DNA of 64,000 nucleotides from contig NZ_JNKW01000001.1 in assembly GCF_000702205.1 (NCBI RefSeq), positions 186,001-250,000 on the forward strand, given 5' to 3'. A program made the position numbers and the translations under genes. Within the stretch, counting starts at the first letter, position 1, and each line of letters begins with the position of its first letter. This DNA is from Lachnospira multipara LB2003. GTDB taxonomy: Bacteria; Bacillota; Clostridia; Lachnospirales; Lachnospiraceae. Below are positions 52,417 to 61,684 of the stretch, one piece after another. The notes under the pieces were generated by a model. The model was not told the DNA's origin. It worked only from the letters and a program-made list of their open reading frames with translations, and made no database searches.

Positions 52417-53598
52417 ATGTACAAGGCTTTTTTAATTAAGTATGGTGAAATTGGCGTTAAGGGTAAGAATAGATACCTTTTTGAAGACGCTTTAGTTAGA
52501 CAGATTAAGCACGCCCTAAAGAATGTAGAGGGTGAATTTGATGTTATTAAAAGACAGGGTAGAGTTTATGCTAAGGTCTTATCTGAAAACTACGATTATG
52601 ATGAGACAATTGAAGCATTAAAGAGAGTATTTGGTATTCATGGAATCTGCCCAGTAGTTCAAATTGAGGATAATGGATTTGAAGATTTAGCTGCTCACGT
52701 AGTTGAATATATTGATAAGGCATATGCAGATAAGAATTTTACATTTAAGGTAGAAGCTCGTCGTGCAAGAAAGAATTATCCTAAGAATTCAATGGAAATC
52801 AACATGGATTTAGGCGAGGCTATTCTTAATGCATTCCCTGAAACAAAGGTAGATGTACACAATCCAGAGGTTTTAGTTCAGGTTGAAATTAGAGAAATTA
52901 TTAATATTTACTCAATTGAAATCCCAGGACCTGGTGGTATGCCAATTGGTACAGCTGGTAAGGCAATGGTTCTTTTATCAGGTGGTATTGATAGCCCTGT
53001 AGCTGCATATATGGTAGCTAAGCGTGGTGTTGAAATTGAAGCAACATATTTCCATGCACCTCCATATACATCAGAACGTGCTAAGCAAAAGGTTGTTGAT
53101 CTTGCTAAAATCGTTTCTAAGTATGCAGGTCCTATTACACTTAATGTAGTAGACTTTACAGAAATTCAGTTAGCTATTTATGAAAAATGTCCACATGATG
53201 AATTAACAATTATTATGAGACGTTTAATGATGAGAATTTCAGAAGACTTAGCAAAGCAGAGTGGTTGTAACGGCTTAGTAACTGGTGAATCAATTGGTCA
53301 GGTTGCTTCTCAGACAATGGCCAGCCTTACATGTACTAACGAAGTATGTACATTACCAGTATTCCGCCCAGTTATTGCCTTTGATAAGCAGGATATTATA
53401 GATATTTCTGAAAAAATCGGAACTTATGAAACATCAATTTTACCTTTTGAAGATTGCTGTACAATTTTCGTTGCAAAACATCCAGTTACAAAACCAAATT
53501 TAAGTGTAATTAAGAAGCACGAACACAATCTTGATGAAGTAATTGATGAAATGTATGAAAGAGCAATGAGCACAGTAGAGCGCATTGTATGTGAATAA
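52417..53598 (+). CDS. thiI: tRNA 4-thiouridine synthase ThiI
   Basis: Adenylates tRNA uridine-8 and transfers sulfur to it; also linked to thiazole synthesis in some bacteria. The 393 aa have a ferredoxin-like/THUMP N-terminus (KYGEIGVKGKNR), the PP-loop ATP site VLLSGGIDSPVAAYMV near residue 187, and a C-terminal EDCCTIFVAKHPVTKPN. The rhodanese domain of the E. coli enzyme is absent, as in Bacillus-type ThiI, which relies on a neighbouring desulfurase. GC-rich repeats follow. Confidence 0.95.
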   Translation: MYKAFLIKYGEIGVKGKNRYLFEDALVRQIKHALKNVEGEFDVIKRQGRVYAKVLSENYDYDETIEALKRVFGIHGICPVVQIEDNGFEDLAAHVVEYIDKAYADKNFTFKVEARRARKNYPKNSMEINMDLGEAILNAFPETKVDVHNPEVLVQVEIREIINIYSIEIPGPGGMPIGTAGKAMVLLSGGIDSPVAAYMVAKRGVEIEATYFHAPPYTSERAKQKVVDLAKIVSKYAGPITLNVVDFTEIQLAIYEKCPHDELTIIMRRLMMRISEDLAKQSGCNGLVTGESIGQVASQTMASLTCTNEVCTLPVFRPVIAFDKQDIIDISEKIGTYETSILPFEDCCTIFVAKHPVTKPNLSVIKKHEHNLDEVIDEMYERAMSTVERIVCE

Positions 53599-53600
53599 TG

Positions 53601-53830
53601 TAATAACTAGCGAAGCTAGTTATTATGTAGCGTCAGCCCTTCGCGAAGCGAATCTAATGGCTGATGTTCCCTCTGTCGTAACTTACAAAGTAAGTTACGA
53701 CCTAGCGTCATTTGTCGTAAGCACGAAGTGGTTGCGACTTTGTGCGAAGCACATCTAATGGCTGATGTTCCCCCACTTGTAATAACTAGCGAAACTAGTT
53801 ATTATGTAGCGTCGCGCTGCGCGATGTTAA
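53601..53830 (+). repeat. Family A-type structured repeats, three to four units, variant stems
   Basis: Same architecture as at 19.9 and 23.7 kb with different stem sequences. Unit 1: TAATAACTAGC/GCTAGTTATTA (53601-53625), TGTAGC, then TCAGCC/GGCTGA (53633-53638/53659-53664) with inner TTCGC/GCGAA, TCTAAT and GTTCC. Unit 2: GTCGTAACTTAC/GTAAGTTACGAC (53675-53701); a further GTCGTAA/TTGCGAC arm; TGTGC/GCACA then TCTAAT and GGCTGATGTTCC again. The last unit repeats the first stem, TGTAGC and a GC-rich arm. It separates thiI from the HPr-like gene. Confidence 0.82.
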
Positions 53831-53831
53831 T

Positions 53832-53870
53832 AAAAAAAGCCCCTGCCTTTTTAAGGGCTGGGGCTTTAAT
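53832..53870 (-). terminator. Terminator of the HPr-like gene
   Basis: On the minus strand AAAGCCCC and GGGGCTTT (53860-53867 / 53836-53843) pair and are followed by a T-run. Confidence 0.8.
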
Positions 53871-53876
53871 AAATTA

Positions 53877-54110
53877 TTATTCAACGATATATGGCTTTAA
53901 AACTGAAAGAATTGTTTCGATGTCATTCTCAGCATGGATGTTTAAATCAATTGGCTTAGAAAGGTCAAGTGAGAAAATACCCATGATTGACTTAGCATCT
54001 ATAACATATCTTCCTGATACAAGATCAAAGTCCACGTCAAATTTTGTTATATCATTAACAAATGACTTTACTTTATCGATTGAATTTAATGAAATCTGTA
54101 CTGTTTTCAA
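53877..54110 (-). CDS. HPr-like protein lacking the active-site histidine
   Basis: The 77 aa align with the phosphocarrier HPr: the segment RYVIDAKSIMGIFSLDLSKPIDL matches the HPr region around serine 46, including that serine. The normal N-terminal GLHARPA motif is missing, so there is no histidine 15 and no phosphorelay function. It recalls Crh of Bacillus, which keeps only the regulatory serine. The start is TTG at 54110, 8 bp after AGGAGG; no ATG fits. A regulatory role in carbon control is inferred. Confidence 0.75.
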   Translation of the reverse strand: MKTVQISLNSIDKVKSFVNDITKFDVDFDLVSGRYVIDAKSIMGIFSLDLSKPIDLNIHAENDIETILSVLKPYIVE

Positions 54111-54217
54111 TGGACTACCTCCTACAATATTTTTTATATATTTATTCTAGCCATTTAAAAAGTCACTGTCAACAGTATTATAAAAAATGAAATGTTAGTA
54201 TAAGAAAGAGGTTTATT

Positions 54218-55636
54218 GTGAAGAAAGTTGCATTACATAGCCTTGGATGTAAGGTTAACTCATATGAGACAGAATCAATGGAGCAATTATTTATAAAAGC
54301 TGGTTATGAGATTGTCCCTTTTAAGGATGATGTGATGGCTGACGTTTACGTAATTAATACATGTTCTGTAACTAATATTGCAGATAGAAAATCAAGACAG
54401 ATGCTTCATAAAGCAAAGAAGATGAATAAGGACGCAGTAGTAATTGCCTGCGGATGTTATGTTGAATCTGATAGTGCTGGTGTAATAGCAGATGAATGTG
54501 TTGATATTGTAATTGGCAATAATAGAAAATTTAGCGTTGTAGAGGCACTTGAAGCTTACTATAATGACAGCTCATGTAATGTTTTTATGGGCGAAATTAA
54601 TAAGGATCAAAATTACGAAAATTTATCAATAGATACAGTATCTGAGCATACTAGAGCCTATATTAAGGTTCAGGATGGTTGTAATCAATTTTGTTCTTAT
54701 TGCATAATTCCTTATGTTAGAGGAAGAATAAGAAGTAGAGAAATTTCAGATATAGTTGAAGAAGTAAAGAAATTAGCAGCAAAGGGCTTTAAAGAAATCG
54801 TACTTACAGGTATTCATATAACATCCTATGGTTTGGATTTTGTGAAAAAAAACGACCAAGGATTAAAGAGTGATGACTATCTTGAAGGAGACAATAATAA
54901 AAAACATATAGGACTAATTGACGTAATTAAGGCGATTCATGAAATTGATGGCATTGAAAGAATTAGACTTAGTTCTCTTGAGCCAAGAGTAATCACAGAT
55001 GAATTTGCAAGTGAATTACAGAAATTACCTAAGCTTTGCCCACATTTCCATTTATCATTACAAAGTGGATGTGATAAGACTCTTAAGGCAATGAATAGGA
55101 AATATACAACTAAGGAATTTATGGATGGGGTACAAAGACTTAGAAAATACCTTGATAATCCAGCTCTTACAACAGATGTTATTGTTGGTTTCCCTGGAGA
55201 AACAGATGAGGATTTTTACGAGTCTTATGAATTCCTAAAAAAAGTTAATTTCTATGAAATGCATGTATTTAAGTATTCTAGACGTAAGGGCACAGTTGCA
55301 GATAAAATGCCAAACCAGATTAACGGCAAGGACAAGAATAAGAGAAGTAATTCACTTCTTCTTATGACTAAGGTTAATTCTATAAACTATCGCAAAGATT
55401 TTGTAAAAAATACAGAGTTAAGTGATATACTAATTGAGGAATTAGTAGAAATTGATGGCAAAGAATATTATACAGGACTTACTAAGAATTATATTCGTGT
55501 AGCTATTGAAAAAGATGAATTTAAGGATTATTCTATAATAAATGGAATGAATTCGCTTATAAATACTATTGTAAATTTTAGACCTGTGGAATTATTATCT
55601 GATAATGAAACAGTTCTTGGAAAGTTAGTAAAATAG
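54218..55636 (+). CDS. mtaB: tRNA N6-threonylcarbamoyladenosine 2-methylthiotransferase
   Basis: Radical-SAM enzyme that adds a methylthio group to t6A37 of tRNA. The 472 aa have an N-terminal UPF0004 domain with three cysteines (HSLGCKVNSYETE, INTCSVTN, ACGCYVES) for one Fe-S cluster, the radical SAM CNQFCSYCIIPYVRGRIRSR near residue 155, and a C-terminal TRAM-like domain. The start is a GTG at 54218 after AAAGAGG. It opens a run continuing into coaX and coaBC. Confidence 0.94.
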   Translation: MKKVALHSLGCKVNSYETESMEQLFIKAGYEIVPFKDDVMADVYVINTCSVTNIADRKSRQMLHKAKKMNKDAVVIACGCYVESDSAGVIADECVDIVIGNNRKFSVVEALEAYYNDSSCNVFMGEINKDQNYENLSIDTVSEHTRAYIKVQDGCNQFCSYCIIPYVRGRIRSREISDIVEEVKKLAAKGFKEIVLTGIHITSYGLDFVKKNDQGLKSDDYLEGDNNKKHIGLIDVIKAIHEIDGIERIRLSSLEPRVITDEFASELQKLPKLCPHFHLSLQSGCDKTLKAMNRKYTTKEFMDGVQRLRKYLDNPALTTDVIVGFPGETDEDFYESYEFLKKVNFYEMHVFKYSRRKGTVADKMPNQINGKDKNKRSNSLLLMTKVNSINYRKDFVKNTELSDILIEELVEIDGKEYYTGLTKNYIRVAIEKDEFKDYSIINGMNSLINTIVNFRPVELLSDNETVLGKLVK

Positions 55637-55650
55637 TAATAGGAGAAGTT

Positions 55651-56463
55651 ATGAAAACTAGAAAAAATGAGGCAGGAATGATTCTTGCTATTGATATGGG
55701 TAACACTAATATTGTAATTGGATGCGTTGATAAGGAAAGAGTTATTTTTGAAGAAAGAGTTTCAACAGACCTTTCAAAGACTGAGCTTGAATATGCAATT
55801 AGTTTTAAGACAGTACTTGAATTGTATAAAATCGACCCAACTAGTATTAAGGGATCAATTATTTCATCAGTTGTTCCATCCCTTGTAAATATTATAAAGG
55901 AAGCTGTAATTAAGACAGTAGGCGTTGTTCCAATGATAGTAGGACCTGGAATTAAGACAGGTCTTAATATACTTATGGATCAGCCAAGACAGGTGGGAAG
56001 CGATTTAATAGTTGATGCAGTTGGCGCAATTCATGAATATGGCGCACCAGCAATTATTATTGATCTTGGAACTGCAACAACAATTAGTGTAGTTGATGAA
56101 AAATCTAATTATATCGGTGGAGCAATTTTACCAGGAATTAGAGTGTCTCATGATTCTTTAGTTTCACGTACAGCCCAGCTTCCAAAGATTTCTCTAGATG
56201 CACCGGAAAAAGCTATTGGAAAAAACACAGTAGATTGTATGAAGAGTGGCTTGGTTTATGGTAATGCAGCTTGCATAGATGGAATGGTAAAAAGAATTGT
56301 TAAAGAAGCTGGTTTTGGACAGAATGGTAAGCCTAGGGCTAAGGTTATTGCCACTGGTGGTCTTGCTAAGGTAGTAATTCCACATTGCGAAGAAAAGATT
56401 TTAGAGGATCCTGAACTATTAATTAAGGGACTTAAAGTTATTTATGATAAAAATGTAGATTAG
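55651..56463 (+). CDS. coaX: Type III pantothenate kinase
   Basis: First step of coenzyme A synthesis. The 270 aa have the ASKHA-type MILAIDMGNTNIVIG loop, GPGIKTGLNILMDQPRQVGSD, IDLGTATTISVVD and GGAILPGIRVSHDSL, all typical of CoaX. The ATG at 55651 follows AGGAGA; the ATG at 55678 is an alternative that removes nine residues. It is 18 bp before coaBC, making a CoA operon. Confidence 0.95.
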   Translation: MKTRKNEAGMILAIDMGNTNIVIGCVDKERVIFEERVSTDLSKTELEYAISFKTVLELYKIDPTSIKGSIISSVVPSLVNIIKEAVIKTVGVVPMIVGPGIKTGLNILMDQPRQVGSDLIVDAVGAIHEYGAPAIIIDLGTATTISVVDEKSNYIGGAILPGIRVSHDSLVSRTAQLPKISLDAPEKAIGKNTVDCMKSGLVYGNAACIDGMVKRIVKEAGFGQNGKPRAKVIATGGLAKVVIPHCEEKILEDPELLIKGLKVIYDKNVD

Positions 56464-56481
56464 GATTTAAGGAGAATAGAT

Positions 56482-57678
56482 ATGCTTAAAGGAAAAAATG
56501 TTGTACTTGGAGTAACAGGGAGTATAGCAGCTTATAAAATTGCAAATTTAGCAAGTATGCTTGTTAAACAGCATGCTAATGTTGATGTTATTATGACAAA
56601 GAATGCAACAAATTTTATTAATCCAATAACATTTGAAACATTAACAGGCAATAAGTGTATTGTAGATACTTTTGATAGAAATTTTCAGTTTAATGTTGAG
56701 CATGTATCATTAGCTAAGAAAGCTGATATTTTTATGGTTGCGCCAGCATCTGCTAACGTAATTGGTAAATATGCTAATGGAATTGCAGATGATATGCTTA
56801 CAACAACCCTTCTTGCTTGCAGATGTCCTATTTATTTTTCTCCAGCAATGAATACTAACATGTATTTAAATTCAATTGTTCAGGAGAACATGGAAAAATT
56901 AAAGAGACATGGAGTTAAATTTATAACACCAGCAACAGGAAGACTTGCATGTGATGATGTGGGAATTGGTAAACTCCCATCAGAAGAGATTTTACTTAAT
57001 GCAATTTTATATGAAATAGCTAAAGAAAAGGATTTAAAGGGCTTGAAAGTGGTTGTTAGTGCAGGTCCTACAAGGGAGAAAATCGATCCTGTAAGATACA
57101 TAAGCAACAATTCTACAGGCAAGATGGGATATGCAATAGCAGAGGTTGCATCTATGAGAGGAGCAGATGTTACTTTAGTTTCAGGAAAAGTTAATTTGAA
57201 AAAATTGGACTATGTTGATACTATAGATGTAGTTAGTGCTAAGGATATGTATGATGCAATAATGGATAGTGCTAAGGATGCAGACATTGTTATAAAGGCT
57301 GCAGCTGTTGCAGATTACAGACCAAGCATGGTTTCTGATAACAAGATAAAGAAAAGTGATAATGATATGTCAATTGCACTTGAACGTACAGATGACATTA
57401 TTGGAACTCTTGGAAAGAATAAGAGAGATGGCCTATTTTTATGTGGTTTTTCAATGGAGACAGAGAATTTATTAGAAAATTCTAGGAAAAAATTAGATAA
57501 GAAAAATCTAGATATGATAGTATGTAATAATCTAAAGGTTTCTGGGGCTGGCTTTGGAACAGATACTAATGTTGTAACTTTTATTACTAAGGATGATGTG
57601 GAAGAACTTCCAATCCTAAGTAAAACAGAGGTTGCAGACAGAATTCTAGATAAAATATTAGAGGTTAGAAATAGATAG
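56482..57678 (+). CDS. coaBC: Bifunctional phosphopantothenoylcysteine synthetase/decarboxylase
   Basis: Steps 2 and 3 of CoA synthesis. The 398 aa comprise an N-terminal flavin-binding CoaC domain (GVTGSIAAYKIANLASMLV, PAMNTNMYLN, and GRLACDDVGIGKLP with the catalytic cysteine) and a C-terminal CoaB domain (VSAGPTREKIDPVRYISNNS, KAAAVADYRP). It lies directly after coaX with a GGAGAA SD. Confidence 0.96.
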   Translation: MLKGKNVVLGVTGSIAAYKIANLASMLVKQHANVDVIMTKNATNFINPITFETLTGNKCIVDTFDRNFQFNVEHVSLAKKADIFMVAPASANVIGKYANGIADDMLTTTLLACRCPIYFSPAMNTNMYLNSIVQENMEKLKRHGVKFITPATGRLACDDVGIGKLPSEEILLNAILYEIAKEKDLKGLKVVVSAGPTREKIDPVRYISNNSTGKMGYAIAEVASMRGADVTLVSGKVNLKKLDYVDTIDVVSAKDMYDAIMDSAKDADIVIKAAAVADYRPSMVSDNKIKKSDNDMSIALERTDDIIGTLGKNKRDGLFLCGFSMETENLLENSRKKLDKKNLDMIVCNNLKVSGAGFGTDTNVVTFITKDDVEELPILSKTEVADRILDKILEVRNR

Positions 57679-57699
57679 CAAATAAAGGTGGATGGCTAA

Positions 57700-59124
57700 A
57701 TGGCTAAAAATAAAAAGGTAATCAAATATAGACGTGGACATGAAAGGTTAATTACATGCGCTACATTTATTGTGATTTTAGTTTACATCGTCTGTTTTGT
57801 TTTTTTGTATAATACAAAAAGCGCAGTTAAGACCTATGAAACGACTTTAGGTAGTTTATATGATAGTGAAACTTTTACAGCACTAGCTATTAGAGATGAG
57901 AAGATTTATAATTCAGATTATTCTGGATATATAAACTATTACCAAAGAGAAGGAACTAAGGTGGCAAGTGGCGATATTATTTGCTCTGTTGATGAAACAG
58001 GAAGGGTTGCAGACCTTTTAGCTAATTATAAGACTGATATAAGCAATGCCTTAAATAGTGACGAACTTGCGGTTTTAAAGGAAACACTTAATAAGTATAA
58101 GGTAAATTTTAGCTCAGATTCTTTTAATGAAATTTATAATTTAAAGACTGATTTAAATGCCTCTATATTAACATCAATTAATGAGAATATTATGGCAAAC
58201 CTTGATTCTTTAATTGAAAGTACAGGGGATTCAAACTTTTTTAACTGTATAAATTCACCAGCATCAGGTGTTGTTATTTATAACACAGATGGATATGAGA
58301 ATTTTAATGAGGATGGTTTATCTAAGGTTAGTTTTGATAAAAGTAAGTATCAAAAAAATACATTAAAGAATGTAACTTCAAATTCAATGGTTTCATCAGG
58401 AGATAATGCTTTTAAGTTAATTGAAAGTGAAAATTGGAATCTTTATGTAGAATTAAGTAAAAATCAGATTAAGAAACTTAATTTAGATGGAACTAATAGA
58501 GTAACACTAAATTTTAAATCTGATGGAATTTCTACCGATTGTGATTTTGAAATAATTGAAGTTAACGGAAAATACTATGGAAAAATGTCGCTTTCAAAAT
58601 ATATGATTAGATATGCTACACAGAGATTTATTGATGTTGAAATTGTAGTTGATAGTTCATTAGGAATTAAAGTTCCTGCTTCATCAATTACAAGAAAGGA
58701 TTTTTATTATCTACCAAAGTCTTATTTAACAAATAGTGGCTCTGATGTGGGCTTTTTAATTAGATATTATGATAAGAATAATTTAGTTGAAACTTTTGTT
58801 AGTACTGATATTTATTATACAGATACAGCTGCTACGGAGGATACGGGAGATGATTATGTTTATGTTGATCCTAATGTTTTCCCAAGCACGAACTTTACGC
58901 TTTTAAAGACAAATAGTACGGAAAGTTATAGTGATATAAAAATGTCTGAATTACCAGGTGTTTACTGCGTAAATTCCGGCTTTACAGTATTTAAAGTCGC
59001 AATAGTTCTTAAACAAAATGATGAATATTTTGTACTAAAGAACAATGTATCAAAGGGTGTTGAACTTTATGATAGAATTGTTTTGGATGCTTCAAAATAT
59101 AGTGAAGGTCAGCTGATTTATTAG
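57700..59124 (+). CDS. HlyD-like membrane-anchored protein near sepF
   Basis: The 474 aa have one N-terminal transmembrane helix (about residues 18-39) and a large outer part. GYINYYQREGTKVASGDIICSVDETG (about 85-110) is a lipoyl/biotinyl-like HlyD half-motif, and a helical coiled section follows before a second barrel-like part, so it resembles membrane-fusion adaptors. No ABC transporter adjoins it. Its position before yggS-sepF suggests a cell-envelope or division role in Clostridia, but the function is unknown. Confidence 0.65.
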   Translation: MAKNKKVIKYRRGHERLITCATFIVILVYIVCFVFLYNTKSAVKTYETTLGSLYDSETFTALAIRDEKIYNSDYSGYINYYQREGTKVASGDIICSVDETGRVADLLANYKTDISNALNSDELAVLKETLNKYKVNFSSDSFNEIYNLKTDLNASILTSINENIMANLDSLIESTGDSNFFNCINSPASGVVIYNTDGYENFNEDGLSKVSFDKSKYQKNTLKNVTSNSMVSSGDNAFKLIESENWNLYVELSKNQIKKLNLDGTNRVTLNFKSDGISTDCDFEIIEVNGKYYGKMSLSKYMIRYATQRFIDVEIVVDSSLGIKVPASSITRKDFYYLPKSYLTNSGSDVGFLIRYYDKNNLVETFVSTDIYYTDTAATEDTGDDYVYVDPNVFPSTNFTLLKTNSTESYSDIKMSELPGVYCVNSGFTVFKVAIVLKQNDEYFVLKNNVSKGVELYDRIVLDASKYSEGQLIY

Positions 59125-59186
59125 GCGATAATTAATAAATAAAAACATTTATGATGTTTTTAAAATACATATAGGAAGGGCTTAAT

Positions 59187-59879
59187 ATGTTATTAACTAA
59201 TTACAAAGAAGTAGAAGAGAGGGTGAGAAAGGCAGCATCTAGGGTTAATAGAGATCCAAGTGAAGTAACACTTATTGCTGTTAGTAAGACTAAACCAAAT
59301 GAAATGATTCAGACTTTGTATGATAATGGAGTAAGAGAATTTGGGGAAAATTATGTCCAGGAACTTCATACAAAAATGGAAGAATTACCAGAGGATATTA
59401 ATTGGCATATGATTGGCCATCTACAAAGAAATAAAGTTAAATATGTAGTTGGCAAAGTTTCCATGATACATTCCGTTGATTCTATTAGACTTGCTAAGGC
59501 TATTAGTGATGAAGCAGTAAAGAAAAATGTTATTGTAGAAATTTTACTTGAGGTTAATGTTGGCTTAGAGGAAAACAAATTTGGTTTTAAAGTAGAAGAG
59601 GTAGAAGACGCGGTTTGTGAGATCGCTACTTTTCCTAATATTGTAATAAAAGGACTTATGACAAGTGCACCTTATGTAATGAATTCTGAAGAAAATAGAC
59701 CTATTTTTAAAAAACTAAAAGAATTATTAGTTGACATCAATGGTAAAAACATACATAATGTTAGTATGAGTGTGTTATCAATGGGTATGACCAACGATTT
59801 TGAGATTGCCATTGAAGAAGGTGCAACTCACGTTAGAGTCGGTACAGCAATATTTGGAGAAAGAAACTATAATCGATAA
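59187..59879 (+). CDS. YggS-family PLP-homeostasis protein
   Basis: A 230-aa single-domain PLP-binding barrel related to alanine racemase without racemase activity, involved in vitamin B6 balance. The PLP lysine is in VTLIAVSKTKP near residue 33; GENYVQEL, WHMIGHLQRNKVKYV and LSMGMTNDFEIAIEEGATHVRVGTAIFG are the family signatures. It sits just before sepF as in most Firmicutes (ylmE position). Confidence 0.95.
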   Translation: MLLTNYKEVEERVRKAASRVNRDPSEVTLIAVSKTKPNEMIQTLYDNGVREFGENYVQELHTKMEELPEDINWHMIGHLQRNKVKYVVGKVSMIHSVDSIRLAKAISDEAVKKNVIVEILLEVNVGLEENKFGFKVEEVEDAVCEIATFPNIVIKGLMTSAPYVMNSEENRPIFKKLKELLVDINGKNIHNVSMSVLSMGMTNDFEIAIEEGATHVRVGTAIFGERNYNR

Positions 59880-59937
59880 TTTATTCTTAAATTTATCAAG
59901 GTTATGGTAAACGATTTGGATTATAAGGAGAAGAAAA

Positions 59938-60495
59938 ATGGGAGCATTAGATAAGATTTCAAATATGTTCAAATTCTCAGAAGATGATGATTTTGAAGAT
60001 TACGATGATTACGAAGAAGAAGAAATTGAAGATTTTGAGCCAGGATATGAAGAAGATGAGGAAAGTTCTAAGACAAGAAATTCTTTATTTAAGAATAAAA
60101 AAGAAGATGATGTTTCTTTTGATTTAGATAAGAAGAGTAAGTCAAATTCACGAAATAAGATCGTTCCTATTAAGACTCAGATTCCTAAGGAATTAGAGGT
60201 TGTTGTGATTAAACCACAGTCAATGGAAGATGCTAAGGAAATTACAGATACATTACTTTATGGTAAAGCTGTTGTACTTAATTTAGAAGGCATTCATGTG
60301 GAAATTGCTCAAAGAATTATTGATTATTCTGCTGGTTCAACATATGCTATTAGAGGTAATTTACAGAAGATTACTAATTTTATCTTCCTTGTAACACCTC
60401 CTAACGTAGATATTTCAGGTGATATTCCTGAATTAGTTGGTGGCGGAATCGATTTAACTGGTGTTAAATCTAAGACTGAAATTGGTCAAATTTAA
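59938..60495 (+). CDS. sepF: Cell division protein SepF
   Basis: Binds FtsZ and bundles or bends filaments at the septum. The 185 aa have an N-terminal amphipathic membrane-binding stretch (MGALDKISNMFKF), a long acidic low-complexity linker (about 15-75), and the C-terminal SepF domain with VVIKPQSMEDAKEI, YGKAVVLNLEGI and IDYSAGSTYAIRGNLQKIT. AAGGAGAAG precedes the ATG. Confidence 0.95.
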   Translation: MGALDKISNMFKFSEDDDFEDYDDYEEEEIEDFEPGYEEDEESSKTRNSLFKNKKEDDVSFDLDKKSKSNSRNKIVPIKTQIPKELEVVVIKPQSMEDAKEITDTLLYGKAVVLNLEGIHVEIAQRIIDYSAGSTYAIRGNLQKITNFIFLVTPPNVDISGDIPELVGGGIDLTGVKSKTEIGQI

Positions 60496-60505
60496 TAGTA
60501 TTTTT

Positions 60506-60541
60506 GCCATCTAAGCATAAGTTTGTTTAGATGGCTTTTTT
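60506..60541 (+). terminator. Terminator after sepF
   Basis: GCCATCTAA (60506-60514) pairs with TTAGATGGC (60527-60535), then seven T. Confidence 0.85.
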
Positions 60542-60566
60542 AGTAAATGTGTTTTGTGGAGGAAGT

Positions 60567-61661
60567 ATGAGTAAGTGTGTTAATGTAAGATATGAGGGAA
60601 AGCCTTGTTATGATATTGTTATTGAAAAGGATTTTTCTAAGTTAAAGGATGAATTTAATAAGCTTGGTAAGACAGGAAGAAAAATCTGTATTGTAACTGA
60701 TAGTAACGTAGGTAAAATTTATTCACAGCAGGTTAAGGAAGAATTGGAAAAAACAGGAAATAGTTGTTTTGTTTATACATTTCCTGCTGGAGAAAAATAT
60801 AAAGAATTAAATACGGTACAGGATATTTATGAATTTCTTATCAAGAATTCCTTTGATAGAAATGACGTGCTTGCTGCCCTTGGTGGTGGCGTTGTAGGTG
60901 ACCTTACTGGTTATACAGCAGCAACATATTTAAGAGGTATTGATTTTATTCAGATTCCTACATCACTTTTAGCTCAGGTTGATTCAAGTATTGGCGGAAA
61001 GACTGGAGTGGATTTTAGAGGATATAAGAATATGGTTGGGGCTTTTTATATGCCTAAATTAGTTTATATGAATATAGCTTGCCTAAAGACCTTATCTAAG
61101 AGATTATTTAATTCTGGCTTTGGTGAAATTATTAAGCATGGCCTAATTAAAGATAAGGACTACTATGAATGGCTTAAAGAATCCTACCAGAAAATCAATG
61201 AATTAGATGATGATGCCCTAGAGCAGATGATTTATACTAGCTGCAATATTAAAAGGGATGTTGTTGAAAAAGATCCTAAGGAAAAGGGAGACAGAGCTCT
61301 ACTAAATTATGGACATACATTAGGTCATGCTATTGAAAAACTACTTGACTTTAAGTGCTACCATGGAGAATGTGTAGTTTTTGGTATGATTGCAGCCCTT
61401 AAAATTGACCTAAATAGAGGAAATATAACGGTTAAGGAATACGAAGATGCCCTTAATGTCTTTAAGTCTTATGGCTTTAATTTAACTGTTGAAAATCCTA
61501 GCTTTTCAATAGATGACGTTATTCGTGTATCTAAATCTGATAAGAAGGCTGATGCTGGTAAAATTAAATTTATCCGCTTAAATAGTATTGGTGATGCAAC
61601 AATAGATAAAACTGTATCAGAAGAGGAAATGAAAGCAGCATTAAAGACTGTTTTAATTTAG
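60567..61661 (+). CDS. aroB: 3-dehydroquinate synthase
   Basis: Second step of the shikimate pathway to aromatic amino acids. The 364 aa contain ALGGGVVGDLTGYTAATYLRG, PTSLLAQVDSSIGGKTGVD and NMVGAFYMP, and the zinc ligands in GFGEIIKHGLI, LLNYGHTLGHAIE and HGECV. An in-frame start at 60531 overlaps the sepF terminator; the ATG at 60567 follows GGAGG. No other shikimate gene is nearby, so it stands apart from its pathway. Confidence 0.94.
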   Translation: MSKCVNVRYEGKPCYDIVIEKDFSKLKDEFNKLGKTGRKICIVTDSNVGKIYSQQVKEELEKTGNSCFVYTFPAGEKYKELNTVQDIYEFLIKNSFDRNDVLAALGGGVVGDLTGYTAATYLRGIDFIQIPTSLLAQVDSSIGGKTGVDFRGYKNMVGAFYMPKLVYMNIACLKTLSKRLFNSGFGEIIKHGLIKDKDYYEWLKESYQKINELDDDALEQMIYTSCNIKRDVVEKDPKEKGDRALLNYGHTLGHAIEKLLDFKCYHGECVVFGMIAALKIDLNRGNITVKEYEDALNVFKSYGFNLTVENPSFSIDDVIRVSKSDKKADAGKIKFIRLNSIGDATIDKTVSEEEMKAALKTVLI

Positions 61662-61684
61662 TGCTTGCTTGGAGGAATGAAAAA

